The notes: generated from the letters alone by a model not told the origin. A DNA stretch of 60,000 nt from Branchiostoma floridae (GCF_000003815.2 NC_049994.1:12910382-12970381); one strand, 5' to 3'. Numbered from the stretch's first letter, positions 1-14,351 are shown. Numbers and translations are program-made.

Positions 1-3000
1 ACCCTGTGTTGAAGGCAGAGGTATGGATTCCAGGCTACTGCCAGACTGGTTGAAGCTGGATGTTTTTAATGAGAAACTCAAATTGGCCTGCAGGCCGCTT
101 ATCATTGAGGTCATGGGGGAGCAGGTAAGGGTCAGGCAATGGATGGCCTTCCAAAATCAGTACAGTACCAGTATCCAACTTATAACTAGTCACAACCCAC
201 GGCACGAATATGGATTGTCAACATTGTACTTCCGAATAATCGTCAAGATTTACAAAGTTATTTTTTGTTCAGTGACTTTATCTTCCATAAGGGGGAGACG
301 TAATGGTGGATAGTAGGCTGGCCGAATTCAAGGCGAGTGTTTGCCTGACTATTGACTATGCAGTCTTATCATCGATTACGTAATCCGGATATGGACAAAG
401 GCTGTACAGATGCAGTGTAATGTAGAGAGGATAATGAACGTCTAGCGGCACTGTTTACAAACTGTGCTACCATGCCACAATTAGGCAGTGATCTAACACC
501 ACAGGTTTCGACCATGTCCAGGTTGGTCCACTGTGAACTAGTCTGGAAATCGCCAACTAACCACAAAGATACCAAGACAGTAAGACTGCACGAAAGGCTG
601 ATACCCTTGTCATCCCTGTGCCACAGAATAGAATTCACTACTGTTATCTCATACTTCACCACCGGCTACGTACGGTACGGTAAATATTTCCAAGAAGAGA
701 AGACAAAGTAAACACCACAATGACGAATGGTGCACATGTCGCCATGATGGGGACTTAAACAATTGTGAGATTATAGGTACATTGACGTCCTACGATACAA
801 ACTAACCTTGTTGTGTAACGTTTCACACTCATCCACTTTTCATGATAAGCCATTTGATATTCATAAGGATATGTATAGAATGGATGCATACTGCCGGGTA
901 GATGGGTTAGGTCTTTAAGTAGAAATTTAGGTGTCTCGCTGATTATCTCAATTGCTTTCGTCATTGTAGACGTTGCACAGCAAAGCTATATCCGCATCTA
1001 CAATCTCTGACGAACATTCGTGAATTGTTTCAGTAAAGGCTTCTGGACAAGCTATGTTGTTGCCTCAACACTATGGGGTGGTCTGGAAATATTCCGTAAA
1101 AGAAAAAAAAAACGCTGAAAGGCGACAAGTCGACAATTTGCAAAAGAAATAGATAATTAGTGGCCAGGGCAAATGAGCTAGTCTGAGGATACGTAAATAT
1201 TTATCTGGTATAATAAACTGTCGAATATCTTTATTCTTCATTCACAAACAAGGAGTTACATGCTTTTGAATGAAGAACTTTTATGCTCTGTCTGAATATA
1301 TGGCTCAAAGAAAAACAACTCTGACGCCCGTCTGCTGAACTTATTTTTAGGACATAACTGTCCTTGACTTGTCGTGTTTGTCGATCGTGTGTTTCTACCA
1401 GCCAAGCCTCTTGAAGACCGTGTCAAGATAATGTCTCGTCTCCTGGCGGCTTGTCTGCATGTAGCTTTGGGATTTATTTGACTTGACAGTTTGAGGTCGA
1501 AAAACAAAACTTTGGAGGTCACGTTTGGCAAGGCATGGGTGGACTGACTGGGAGTTCTTGATTCTCAAAAAAAGTGGGCAGTGGATATATACAGTATGAT
1601 ACACCCAGCGCCTACATGAAATATAGCCTATCAGTAAATACAGTAACCTCAAGAAGGTCCAGGAAAAGTTTCATGGAGAGTACATCGGCAATGGAGCCGA
1701 AGATCTGGCCTGACTGTGCAAGCCCTGGACATGTAATGAATGTGTGGATCGAATTGCAAATGCATAATCGGTTCATTTTTGCAATTTACACCTATGCGCG
1801 GGCAGTACTACGGTATGGTCACTCAATGTGCGGTACCATGTTCGAGGAGGTGCCTCCAGCGAGTACATCTGCCTCAAATACATTTGAAAATAATACACCA
1901 GGTGAATTAGCAATATCAACCATACCTCCATACACGCCCCCAATTTACCTGCACACCGCCCCCCTCCCTCCCACCTTGGGAATGTTCCAATGCTAAAGGC
2001 TAATGCAGTCGAAGGACGGTTCTTACTTAACTTGAGGTTATCGACCTCGGAATGGCATTCACAAACAAACCCCTGAAAGCTCCAACTAAAGACGGGTAGG
2101 CCTTGAGGCACTTTTCTCCCTCACCTACTGAAAAAACAACATAGAAGCCATTTGAAATGCAAAATTGAGTTTTTTTCGTTTCATTGATTGTTCATATGAT
2201 TAGATAAACACATACAGACGCACACACAGCGCTGTGTCTGAGGTGTGTGTGTGATTTAAAAGAGGACTGTCGCGTCAGTAGCACTATCGACAAGAGATTC
2301 TAATCACTCAGGACTGAATGTCCTTGTTTCAACTAATTACTGAGATACCTCTAAGCTGATTAACTGGCGGTGTTATACACCAGATCCAGATAACTCACAC
2401 CATATCAGTAGAGATGTAAGAGGATTCCACTTTGTGCCAATTGTATGTTTCTAGGACAGATCAACGGAAACACGTGGGCTGTAGAGCGCACATTCGGGCA
2501 AGCCCTAAAGTAGTGATTGCGTTAGAGAGTCACTTGTTCCGGGAGTGAGCTAGGAGCGCTTACGTCAATCAGAGACAGTATTCCCCGAGAGTAGTACTTC
2601 AGCTTCAGAAGCTGAACATGGAGCTCAGTTGAAAAGTGATTTTTTCTTTGGCCGAAATTTCGAAATGACACTTGTTGTCGGAGTAGAATCCATTCAGGCA
2701 CTTATGTTCACACTTCACCTAGTTCCGTCTTCATCTTGGATAAAGGTTTATATTCTCTGGTGTCTGGGGCAGAGTGAAGATACGATTGACTCTCATTTCA
2801 ACCGCAATATCACGTATAGAGAAGATTTCACTCAAGTGTGGAGAAGCACTTAGCAGAGTACAGTAACCTTACAATTACTAGACAAATGCGGTATGAATTA
2901 GAAAGCATAGAGTAATTAAGAATTACTTGATCTAAAAATGTCATAGTTTTCCCACTACAAGAGTAAGAACCTCTGTTTCGAAGTCCTTCGTGTATGATGA

Positions 3001-4189
3001 TTTGGATATGTATGTGCATATTTTGGTTGTATGCAAGAAGCTACCAAAGAGTGACCAACGATATCTGCTGATCTATTCCACAATTCTGGAACCTTCCCCA
3101 GCAGACTGCTATCCGTTAGACAGACACGTGGACTGCAACGTGGTCTATAGTGACCCAGAAACTAGATCTTGGAATGCTACCAAAGACACATTAATGTCAA
3201 TGACTCAAGAGCTCTGCTTAACGAAAGTAGGACAAGGTAATTCTTCTCTTTCTACTCCTCGCCCTGCAAGAGACATGTTTTCATTGAAGTGGATAGAAAA
3301 TGTTGAACTGAAACGTTGTTTGCCATTGTACGGACTGCGCTCATCATCTGGTCAATGACCTTTGTACAGAAATCGCTTATCTGCAGTACCAACAGTAAGA
3401 GATAGGGGGCAGTAGGTACTTTACTTGGTTACGCAATTTACGGTGTGCCTATATACGCTGATAAGTAGGTGAAAGATACAATCTATGGTTAGTTGCAACG
3501 GGAAAATACAGTACAAAGATTGTTGTTCATCTTGTAATACGCGAGCAACTGAACGGAAAAGATGGTAATCCACGATTACGTACCGTAACCTTTCATGTCC
3601 ATTTGCAGGATCGGCGTGCAGGGGGTCTTCCAAAGGTTACGTGTGGGCAGGTGACGTGCTAAGGAGGCAACAAAAATGTCACAAGGTTAATCTTCACACA
3701 GAGCTTTGCCTAATGCCACACTTTGTACTGCATCTCTTCTAAGGGCTGTACGATTTGCTATGAATGAATGGGCAACAGTTTCAAAGGCCCCTAAGCCTCA
3801 AAGATAAAGCGTTTTTGTATTTTTCAGGGTATTCTTGAGAAATGAGATGGTGACAACAAATCACGTTGCAACGCGTTATGCCCCCTCAAAGAAGGCTAAT
3901 TCTAAACATTGCCAATGGACATTGCAGTCAACTATTCATGTTCCTCCAACAATATTATTACTGTTTAGCATCTCCTGGAGCGCACTCGTATGCACTGAAT
4001 ATATGACCACCTGCATAAGAGTTATGGAGATCAAAAAGATAGATCCTTTTTTCTTGGAAAACAGGCCAAGAGGACCATGAATACTATTACGCAACATGTT
4101 GACCTATTTCATATTATGCCGATCTACCACACATTACCGTAACACGTGCCTCTAATATATTGACAATTCATGTAGGTCATACAGAAGGT
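1..4189. other. No gene recognised
   Basis: Open frames are short and unrelated to any family I know. The 140-codon frame at 1574-1996 shows no domain, signal peptide or codon pattern to support it. Confidence 0.45.
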
Positions 4190-4193
4190 TTAA

Positions 4194-4729
4194 AGGGGCA
4201 TTCCACTCCAGAACGAAGGGAGTCTTGTTGTCCAATAGATAATGTGTCAATGGATACATAATAGCCGAATTTTGTGGAATTCACCTTGGGATGAATTGCG
4301 TGATGTGTGTTTTGTAAAACAATATGACACTCACTAAACCCATGCAGACCCTACCCATGCATTCCCTATACGTATAGACACTTTGTTTATCGTGCATATT
4401 TTCGGAATAAATGAGGTCCGCTAAGCACACAGAGAAGGAAAATTGCTCATAAGATAGCAAAGAATACAAGAACAAGACGAGATTTCTTAGCGAACCTAAA
4501 ATTAGTATTGTAACCGTACCTAAAAGTTTTGCATTGTATTCAGCCATAGGATTAATTCAATTAGAGGGTAGTTGGGGAGTTTAGTAGAAGACTGAATGCT
4601 TTTGAGGCACGTAGAGCAACTGGGTACTTGATCGTATAATGTGAATTAGTATTAGTAATAGTAATTTATTACTTCCTAAAATTAATATCTATCGGAAGAT
4701 AACACTTCCGTGTGGAGTGTAATGCCCCT
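4194..4729. mobile_element. TTAA-flanked foldback element, 536 bp
   Basis: TTAA at 4190-4193 and 4730-4733. Termini AGGGGCATTCCACTCCAGAA and, complemented, AGGGGCATTACACTCCACAC. No transposase. The TTAA target suggests mobilisation by a piggyBac-like enzyme. Confidence 0.75.
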
Positions 4730-5439
4730 TTAATGTTGTAATTTCGCGGAAACGATCCAGAACGACTTCACGGCAATCCGTGCCTACTCTAAAGTTGTCA
4801 TTCCTGTCGCTTATTTCAAAGATCATTAGCAATTATTCCAATCGTCACAGATTCAGACAGATTCTCTGGATGAGCTTGATGTACACATCGCTAGGAGTCG
4901 CTCTGAAGAGGGATCTTAAACCAACAATGATCAATGTGATACACAAGAGGATCATGAAATAATTGGACGCTATGGCTGGTCCTATATAAAGCTATGATCT
5001 ATGACGGCTTGGCACTAAGCAATATTTCAGTTATAGAACATGTGCCTTCAATCGTAGTGTGTTTAAAATAAGACTTAACATGGGTATTTCTGAAATTATT
5101 CGCTAGGTGGCAGCAATAGTGAGCGAAAGGCATATGTATTAGCCGCATTCCATGTAGCCACTTACGGCTTCTGCCAAGAGTAGACAGACATTTCTGCGGT
5201 TGGAACGATGGTACGGTGATGGAGACATTTGACCCTGTGATGAAAGTGTCTTCAGACGTTGAGAAGCCACACTTATTCTGTGTATGTTGCAGTCATGACC
5301 CCCTCTGTCGCATCTCAAGCCAAACATACCGAATTATGGGGTGTCTAGAGACTTCGGAATCCGGTCGTTATCATTAGCTTTGCCATGTTCTTGGTGTCGT
5401 TTGAGGGTCATGAGCAGCACACAGCGGCATGAGAATTTA

Positions 5440-5701
5440 TAAGGTGGTATCTCACTGCACTTGGTGCACTGGTGCGAAACTGCTGAGTTCGTTCACTGCG
5501 GCGCCGTTGTGTTATTTTCACCATATGTTTATTTATAATTTGAATATTGCGTAATACGTAAAAACGTAGCTTAGAAGACAACAACAAAGTACAAAAAAAC
5601 GTAAGAAAATTCGTTTTTTTTTTAGTGTGAAATTCGTTGAGTAATCCTTCGAACCCCACAGTACCGCGCCGGTGCCTCAAGTGCAGTGAGATACCACCTT
5701 A
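5440..5701. mobile_element. Foldback MITE, family A
   Basis: Near-perfect 22-bp inverted termini, TAAGGTGGTATCTCACTGCA and TGCAGTGAGATACCACCTTA. AT-rich core with a poly(T) run. Related to 26147-26351. Confidence 0.9.
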
Positions 5702-8700
5702 GGTAGATGAGCAGCCAGAGAGATTCTTGATTGGTAATCACGGCTCGATAGAGACACAGAGGGAGATCAAGAATGACCGGACAATCTATTGTAGGGACTT
5801 ACAAACAATAGGTCTATAGGGCTAGGGAGCTCTTGGCAACGATCAAAAGAAAAACTGACTCATAACTAGGTGTAAAGTTCCCTGCGGACATTGACCTTCC
5901 ACAAACACTTTATCCAGTAGTTCACTTCAAGGTGCAGTTTCACCATAAGTGTCTGCATTGATCGTAAGTTATGGCCGCAATTTAGCATCGCAATGGACTT
6001 TTCATCGCGGCTTGTAGTTAGGAAGAGCAATTTAGGCGATGATGGAAAATAATAGGATCCTGAAAATATCTCAGCGAACGATAAGAATTTCAAGTGAAAA
6101 TTTAAAACGTGAGCTTTAAGTATTCATATGCTGCCGGCATCCCCTTCTAATGACTAGATAGAATGTTTCAATGGAAGTGTAACGTTTTAACAATTTAGTT
6201 CAAAAGTTTTGAAATAGCCAAATTAGATTAAAACGCTGTTTTTTTTTGGGGGGGGGGGCAATTCAAGAAAATGTTGGTTAGTGAACAGAACATGTAAGGC
6301 ACAGACAACAGAATACATCTTTTGTAGCTCCTCAACCATATGCCTAGCTTTCCGTGAGTGGTTGACGGAATCGTTATCTTTTTTGTTTCAGGCATTCCAG
6401 ATGATGATTACTGGTTTTAAGTGTACTTCCTTCCTTTGCGTAACAGAAACGTTCGCTGGTAACAGAGAAGGGCAAAAATGCCAAGGCTTACCTTTACTTT
6501 CCGAGAATCATTAGTGTGACGCCTGCATGGTTATATACTAATGTAACGTAACGATTAAAGCATTGCCGTCCTACATGGGACGGGAAGCCAACGATTAGGG
6601 TAATGATGTCAAGTTCAGACATCTCAAGTCAGTTTACCAAATCTGTACGTCCTAATTGTAGAGCTACTTTTGAAGTATATCTGCTAAATGTTTAACCAAA
6701 GTGTGGAGCCTGCTATAATAAGCTAAATAAGCCAGAGGCTAGATGAGCTTACAGTGCATGTACGATACATATTGTTGGCCAATACAGAAACAGCTCGCGT
6801 GTTTTTCCAGCTATTTTAGCTCTCACCATTTTCAATACGTGTGCTGAGTTTTTTCGCATGCTGAGGTTTGTTGCTGGCGCTAAAGACTGATTTGGACTAG
6901 CCCTTAGTTGTAGTTATTCTGAATGTGTGGCCCATGGGCTATAGAAATGGAGACGAGCGTCGCCCTCTAAACCAAAGAGGGGAGTATTTATGCTATAATT
7001 GGGACTACTTTGAAAACACAAGTTCGGATCCAGCCATTATTAGTCATGGCCAAGTTCAACAACACCAGTATCTAAATATAGCCCAATCACAAATCACTAG
7101 CCCATCATGTACAATGCCCGATACAGGGCATCTAGAAGTAAAACGAAGAGACATGAGCTGTCATTTGCACCCCGCTCTGTAAGATTGCTGTACGAAAGTG
7201 CTAGATGATCGGTAAAGAATGTTGATTCTGTCATGTATATTTTCTTAATCCGATTGCTGTCTAATTTTAAATGTTGTAAATGCATTCATGTTTTAAAGTT
7301 GATTCTGTGACTGATGACGCATTTCATGTGTATATACATGCCAAGTTATCTATTAAAGCTGAATCTGAATGTATGTGCGTATGTTGAGGGGAACATACTG
7401 TATTTTCTGACGCCAGAACCCATTAGAAGAGAGCGAGCTGAAGTAAGTTTACTTTAGGACACATCACGATGGAGAAACTTGTACTAAGTTGAAGATAATG
7501 TCTTGGACGGGCTCCTAATAAAAGCAAAGATGGAAAGTCAGGTGCGGCTACGAGACAGAAATTGAATAAATTAGGGCTAAACCCCTGAGAACTAATGATG
7601 CTGATTTCACGTTAAGGTCATCAGAAAGCTGACCTCATCCGCACTAAGGTGCGCGGAACACTCGATAATTAACGAGCTCGCATGTCACCGGGGCCGCCCC
7701 CATGTCAAGGTACAAACTGTTCATAAAGCAAGGGCCAGGTTGTGATAACAAGGACTGTCGGGAAACAACGTGTCAAACATGTTCTGTGGGGGCGGCTGTC
7801 AGGTTCATCTGTTTGGCAAATGCCAGACAAGCGAGCGCAACAGGTTTGAACCTACGAACAAAACGGAAGAAAACCAAGAGAAAAGAAAGAATCTTTATTG
7901 AAGATCCCGATTTGCGTGACCGAGCCATGTAAGCATCCTTAGAACAAAGAACATCGTATCATAGGGGTCAACAACGATCAGGGAATACCAAACAGAAATG
8001 GATGAAGAGCATTTCCACCAAACGTTTCAAAGACCTTAAGACAGAAACCCAGCAACAAAATTCAAAGTTCTTGTATAAAGCTAGCTGTGTTGACAAAACT
8101 CTAGGTTATATGGGGTAGTATGCGGTGTTATGTAACTTGTTGTCCCAACTAATTCAGAAGCCGGAGGGAATAACAGTTGCTTTTTGTCAGAGTCAAAGAC
8201 CCTGGGGTAGTTCCTGTGACGTTAAAGAAACCTTTATAGAAGCAAAGGTTACGACTTCCCCTTCGTTCTAAATAAAAGAATAAATCAAAGGTACCGCCTC
8301 AAATATCCCCGGATTGAAGGACCCCTCGGGGCACTTGTAGGCCTTGAGACTAAGTTTGTTTTTCTTCAAGACGGACCAATTAATGGACATGTTCTTACAA
8401 GAGTGCACTATCGTAGTAATGGAGTACTGCCAGCTTTGGGAATATTAATGGTCAATGACTGTACTAATACACTTAGCCATTAGCTATGTCTTACATCAAT
8501 AACTGACGTATCGACGCAAAGTTTTATTACATTGTCTTTATCGTCATTATCATTTAAGTTATTACCTCTGTCATGGAGGTACTATTTCTGGTGGCTATAT
8601 GTGGACAATGGTTTGAGACTGTTGTTTTGCTTGTGTTGTAACAATATTTGATATGTTGTTTTATGGTGAAATTCCGAAGTTGCTTAGATTATGTTTTTAT

Positions 8701-11700
8701 TCTATTTCTTCTGCTGTAAGCATGCTGTGATCTGGAGATTTGAGTAGTAGCAGAAAGTTTCTGTGGCCAGAAAAAGGATGTACGTCCACCAGCAACTTGC
8801 CATCTTTTCATGCCAAATATTTCGATGAGTCTCTCTACACGACCCGTACCTTTCTGGCTTTGAGACTTGCAGCAATGTCAACCCTAGTCAGAACTAAGAA
8901 ATTGAGCCGCCCTATCTTTAAGACTCTCCTGTACATTGTTTCGCCTCACTGCTTAAAATTAAAGCTCTGTTGGGACATTTATCATTTTGAGGGCTTCAAA
9001 TGTATATAATATATGTCACAAGCCGATGATGCGGTCAAAAAACGCACCATTTGGTATATGTTATCACTGTTGTATGTTTTTTGAAGAGGCATTGGTGTTC
9101 TGCATGATGGATTCATGTACGTATGACTAGTTTAGTTCGTGCATCTCTGAATGTTGATCATTGAACAATTCAAAGAGCTACAAAGGCTTCCTTCACGACC
9201 TTATATTACCTTCTAAAGAGGATTCTCCTGGTCTGTGGCTCTATATCTTGTTAAACCGGATTCTGTTCCATGGGAAACCATCGTGCAATGAACAAACACA
9301 AAACTTGAGACCAAAAGCTGAAAAGTTCTTAACGGGACTATGTGGCTCCGACTATCGTGCTGAGACATGACTGCGCTGTGTAAAATGTCTTCCAGCTAGA
9401 TTCAGTCCGTTCTCAATACATCAGCAGAAACTACCAACTTCTGCATATTCCAGCAATTCTTTAGAATGACAGTCTTTACCTTTACCAAACTATGTCTTGG
9501 GTTGCAGGAATATAGTAGAAATTTGCTAAATAGACTGAATAAATTGCCAGAGGACATTAGCCGACTGTAATTTGTAAAAGATTATACAATTTGTACAGAC
9601 ACGTCCGCGTGTACGTGTCTGCTATGTGTCACGTCAGCGGCACATGGCCGATGACGTCACTAAAGCGATGTCGTGCAACAGCGCACTCAAATGAGAACAA
9701 CCAAAGTTAGAAATCGTTAAACAAGAAAAACTGTCGTGTTCTGGTATGAGGACACGGAATGAGAAACATTTAAGCACTTCTTGGTCTTATGTTTATAAGC
9801 AAACCATGGAAACAGAACCTTACCTTAACGGAAATGAAGTAAGTGAAAGGGCATATACATATGTTGGAGAGGACTCGCCAAAGGGGACATGTATATTCTT
9901 TTTGCACAACATTCAAAATAAGACTATTTGAGGTTGGGTTTATTACCTATGGCTTGCCCACATACTAAAACTATTTTTGTAAGATCTTTATTGAAGGAAT
10001 ATGTATCTGCATTCTTATAAAAAAAATGTTTAACGTACGTCAGCAGTGAAGACCGTATCACTTCAACATAAAGGCAAAACAGGAAAAAAGATCGTATCAA
10101 AATATTCCCCAATGTTTGCAGAAGGGAATGACGTCACTACACACTCCTTCACATCCGGAATATCACAGCGTTTTTATTCAGTCCATTTAATGGACAGGAA
10201 ACATGTGTCAGTGAATGGGTACAAAACAACAGTGACAGATGCACGTAATGCACGAGTCTGTGCAATTAGCAGATTTTGCCATCAACGTGATTTAAAAGTT
10301 TAGTTGTTTTAAATGAAAGATAGGTGTTTTGAATTGCTTTTCAATACCAACAGCTATTTCTGAACATGGGTACCATATATTAAACAAGTAAAGGTGTCTA
10401 AAAAAGACACCTATAGGCGACGCATTTTAATGTTACTGACCCGCCCCGGGGTGTATCTTGTTTGTGCGGGGTTGGTTCCTTGGGGGGGGGGGGGGCAAAA
10501 GTGGCGAAAATTAAGGAGGGGCGAAAATATTCTGAACTTCTGATACTGTTACACAGGCAATTTTCTTATTATGACATTATCTTTGACTTTGGTTATAGTC
10601 CGAATTGTCAGTCGATCGATCCTTCAATCGATTGCAACACGTGCAAACAAGATCTAAAACAGTACATGTACAAAACTTCAAGACTTGTATCAAGAACTTC
10701 CCATAACAATAATAGAGAGATTTAAAGCATTAAAAATTAAGGACTTAAATTGCTACTGCAACTGACGGCTTCAATCTATATATGGTTTCATTCGGTCAAT
10801 ATTGACCATGGCAAAATCCTAATTGATATCAGCCCTACAGCGTCGACTGTGGCTAAACAGCCCTATACGAGCATTACATTCTCTGCCACATAGGGCACAT
10901 CTGCAAGCTGACTCAGGTCTGTTGTAGAGTTCTTTTCGCAGGATCCGCTTTTCTTCAGCCATACGCATCAGTCTGGTTTCTCCTGATTTCTCATAAAGAA
11001 GATAACCATAACAATAATGTAGAATTCCAAAGAATTAAAGATTAAGGACTATGTGACATTATCTGACCGGTTCGGTCCATAAGAAGACGGATTATAGGAT
11101 GCACAATATACAATTAACGTCATTAATTATTACGTAATATAAGTAAATTACGTCCATAATCTTCTGTCTTTCCTCAAGATCATCTTCAACAGTATGTTTG
11201 TACATAGTATTATTAGTACAGAGAAAAATATGGTTAATGTAGTTCTGAGCCTTCGTAGTTTTCAGGTCACGCTTCCGCATACCAAATGCATGCCCGATGG
11301 TACACCCTTGGGAAGGAGGCCCAAAGATCACGCCCCCCCCCCCCCCAAAAAAAAAACCCTGAAACACCTGCTTTTCCCCTCCAGCTAAAATCGAACAGTC
11401 ACGAGCCACCTCAAGTCCTGGTAAATAGCTAGAAGTGGCTTACGATGCACGTGAGGACAAAGCCGAAAACAAATGTCTACATGAACAACAGCGGGTGGAG
11501 CCAACAGGATCTACGTTTGATGATTTGATACCACCTACAGCCAGACAGAACCTGGCTGACACATATGTTACATGTACTATGCAGTCTATACTATCCAGGT
11601 ATGCACAATTGTGTACATAAGCCTAACCATGTCTTACTCCACAGATAGGGTAATTACAGACGGAAGCATGCGCTATACTACATCATATTTCATACATCAT

Positions 11701-12410
11701 ACTACTACATACAAGAGTAGCTCTCAGAGCATTGGCAGCGTCTTGGGCAGTTCAAACTTGGCGCTCTACCAATTACTCATAGCTCTTCTCCCCAGTCATT
11801 GGTCAATGCTACATTCAAATGAAGATCCATATATGGTGTAGTCACGTGTCCTATTCCTAAAATAGCCTAGTTACCTAGTAACATAAACATATGGTACAAA
11901 TTCTCTACACGCCTTTTATCTTATCTGTCTCAGTCTGTCCGGCAAAGTAAAAAGAATAGACTGGACATATTTTTTGAACGTGTTCGCCTTTTTCTTAGGC
12001 ATTTTGGCATCAACAAAACTGGTACCTGTGAACTTGCTAATACGGCTACCTAAGAATGATCATGAATGTCTTATGTTACGGTCACATTTCCCAACCGGAA
12101 GTTACCGGAATAAAAAAAATAAAGCTACATTTATGAAGGATAGACATCCAAATTAAAAAGTAAAGCTGTTTATGGTCGTTTATCAGTTCACAAATTATGG
12201 CCACTACTTATTTTCTTTGCATTTTGTGTGTTTTAGGCCCTCTACATACTTTTTATTTGTTCACGAGAGCTGCCCAATCTGACATCAGCGCGAATACAAT
12301 GTTTTGAATGGAATGAATGAGAGCCGATCTAAGTGACAAAAATTTTACTCATTGCGGCGCCCCTTTGTAATCAGTCCATCTGCATAATTCATCTCAGTTC
12401 GGGTAACGAT
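5702..12410. other. No gene recognised
   Basis: No supported exon. Notable bits: homopolymer runs (T then G near 6239-6259; G near 10480-10495; C then A near 11333-11357); a short perfect hairpin AGGTGTCT/AGACACCT at 10392-10412; a retroposon-like tail CTATTAAAGCTGAATCTGAA near 7350. Confidence 0.45.
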
Positions 12411-12689
12411 GTTAGCCAGACCATGGCCACATGGGGTCGGCGTCATTGTCTTGGTGATGTCGGAATTTCTTAGTAATTGATCTGAGCCGAAATGCCGCCG
12501 TGCTAATCAATGCCAAAAACATCCCTTTGTTTATTACCGACAGAACTCCGTATGTGGCCCGGCCGCTGGCACGGCAAGGTGCCACGGTACCGCTAAAGCG
12601 GTCATTACAGCAGCGCATCTCGTGGCGTATGCATCGCAGACTTTTCGCTCTAAAATTTCTCGAGTTTTCGCTTAAGTCTTTCCTCTAAC

Positions 12690-13735
12690 CTTGTCGGACG
12701 ATTTGAACACGCTTGTCCCTAGTTTCATCTTGCTGGCCAAGCCACCACGTATACGCCCCGTCGGCGGAAACCGCTTCCCGTTCAGCGGAGCCAGCGCGCC
12801 AAGACCCCGTAAACGTCGGCCCGTCCCTGGAGCCAGTCAGCTAGGTCTCCGTCGGTTCATTCCTCGGTACCGGTCAATCACGTCCCCGTTCCGGTGTCTC
12901 CCTACAGAGCCCTTGCGAGGCCCTTAACATAGGACACAACTTTCGCGGTCTCAAGCCGGATTTCCTCCGAACTTGTTCGTACGTACCCGGCGGCATTGCT
13001 TGGACAGTGCTTTGACAACGTACTCCCAGACTGTTGACTTCCTGACCCTTCTTGACCCGTCTTCAGCTTAGAGAGGCGAACATCCGGTCAACACCGATCA
13101 ACTAGCCGAACCTTTCTTCAGTGACCGAACTCAACTCCACGGTGAGCTGCCATATTGTTGTATCTTGTTACAAACTTGTCCTTCTGATACTTCAACTACG
13201 AACATTGCCATTACCAGACACTCTTTTGTATCCCGACAGAAGTCATTTGTTCGGCGTCGTACTATGACAGCCTCCGACGAGCAATTTGTCCTAATTTTTG
13301 GGTATCTATTACGTAGACATTCAGTTTCATGGCGTGCCGGGTTGCACCATCCCAAAATATTACGCTAGTGTGCTTCCTATTCTGCAGCAAACCAGTCCTC
13401 ACATTGTGTACGTAGAGCTAGGGCACAACGATATATGTAGACGCCAATGGGCTCCAGAAACCATAGCTCGTGATTTAGTAGCTTTGGCACGCAAAATCTC
13501 TGAAATCCATTCAGTTCGACAGGCGATTCTAGTTGAACCAATCTGGCGATTGAAATCCCCCTGAACATGCCGGACTTCCAATCACGCATCCATGATTTCC
13601 GTACCGAGTTTCGCCCCCTCGTCGACGCTACCCCACCCGTTCACAGATGGTACCACGCAAAGCTGTGGCAGAAAAACCCTAACTATTTCGTTTCTGAACG
13701 GTATTTTTCTGAGCCATTCTCTTCAAATTGTTCCT
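12690..13735 (+). pseudogene. Decayed retroelement with SGNH-hydrolase-like block
   Basis: Frame 13298-13561 reads QFHGVPGCTIPKYYASVLPI then VYVELGHNDICRRQWAPETI, in which GHND fits the SGNH-hydrolase block III motif GxND. After a stop and frame change at about 13561 the homologous reading appears to continue (NMPDFQSRIHDFRTEF, HRWYHAKLWQKNPNYFVSER). Upstream (12691-12924) is a Pro/Arg-rich frame (RPVGGNRF, PRPRKRRPVPGA) of gag-like composition. Such hydrolase-like modules occur in animal DIRS/Ngaro and some non-LTR elements. The catalytic GDS block and C-terminal DxxH are not seen. The stop and frame changes mean it is dead. Confidence 0.5.
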
Positions 13736-14228
13736 AATTGAAGGCTTGTTTTGTTAACTTTTTTTCAATTGCTTCAATCGCCAGTTGGCTTCACATTTGG
13801 TGTATTTTTAGCCCCGGACAGAAATGTTCCAGTCAACATGACGACGACCTTGGACTGTTGGACTTCAAAAGAAACATGGACTGGTTCGACTGACATGGAC
13901 TTGCAAAATGGAGACAAATGGCCGCATGCTGACGATTCGAGTAACTAATCGCCTATGAGATTATGTATGAATTTCTCCTCAGGTGAGTATGCCCGTTGTG
14001 CTGCTCTGGTTTAAGTCGACTTAGTTATGTTTAGTTAAGTTAAGTGAAAGGTTATGTTGAACGGGAAGACAACGACCTTAGTGATCTGACAGGAAATTTG
14101 TGGATTCTTGTGTCTGGCTCCCAGTCATTTGCTCTGCATATGTCCCCAGACTTGCGTCCTTGTCTAAAACTTCTGTGATGCCCACTCAACAGTCCTGTCA
14201 TTTATGTTGTTATGGTTTATAACATTGC

Positions 14229-14254
14229 GTGCGTGTGTGTGTGTGTGTGTGTGT
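14229..14254. repeat. (GT)n microsatellite
   Basis: About 13 GT units directly before the polypyrimidine tract of the first exon-like segment below. Confidence 0.95.
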
Positions 14255-14275
14255 TCTCCCTCGATCCATTTACAG

Positions 14276-14351
14276 GCCGACCATACTTAACAAGAGCAAT
14301 GATGACGATGTTCACTTGGACTCCACAACACCGCCACGCCACACACTGTGA
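14276..14351 (+). pseudogene. Exon-like segment A of a tandem trio
   Basis: After CTCCCTCGATCCATTTACAG the frame reads PTILNKSNDDDVHLDSTTPP to TGA at 14349. AATAAA hexamers follow at about 14426 and 14470. Its start is homologous to segment B (LTIQDKSDNDEMF), including the same acceptor context and phase, but a 2-base deletion shifts the frame after about 11 codons. Confidence 0.3.

Noticed and set aside
1574-1996. 140-codon + frame
   Set aside because: No signal peptide, domain or coding-like codon usage; an overlapping 112-codon minus frame is equally open, suggesting chance.
9746-9931. Short frame as a small secreted peptide
   Set aside because: No hydrophobic signal and no basic cleavage-amidation motif.
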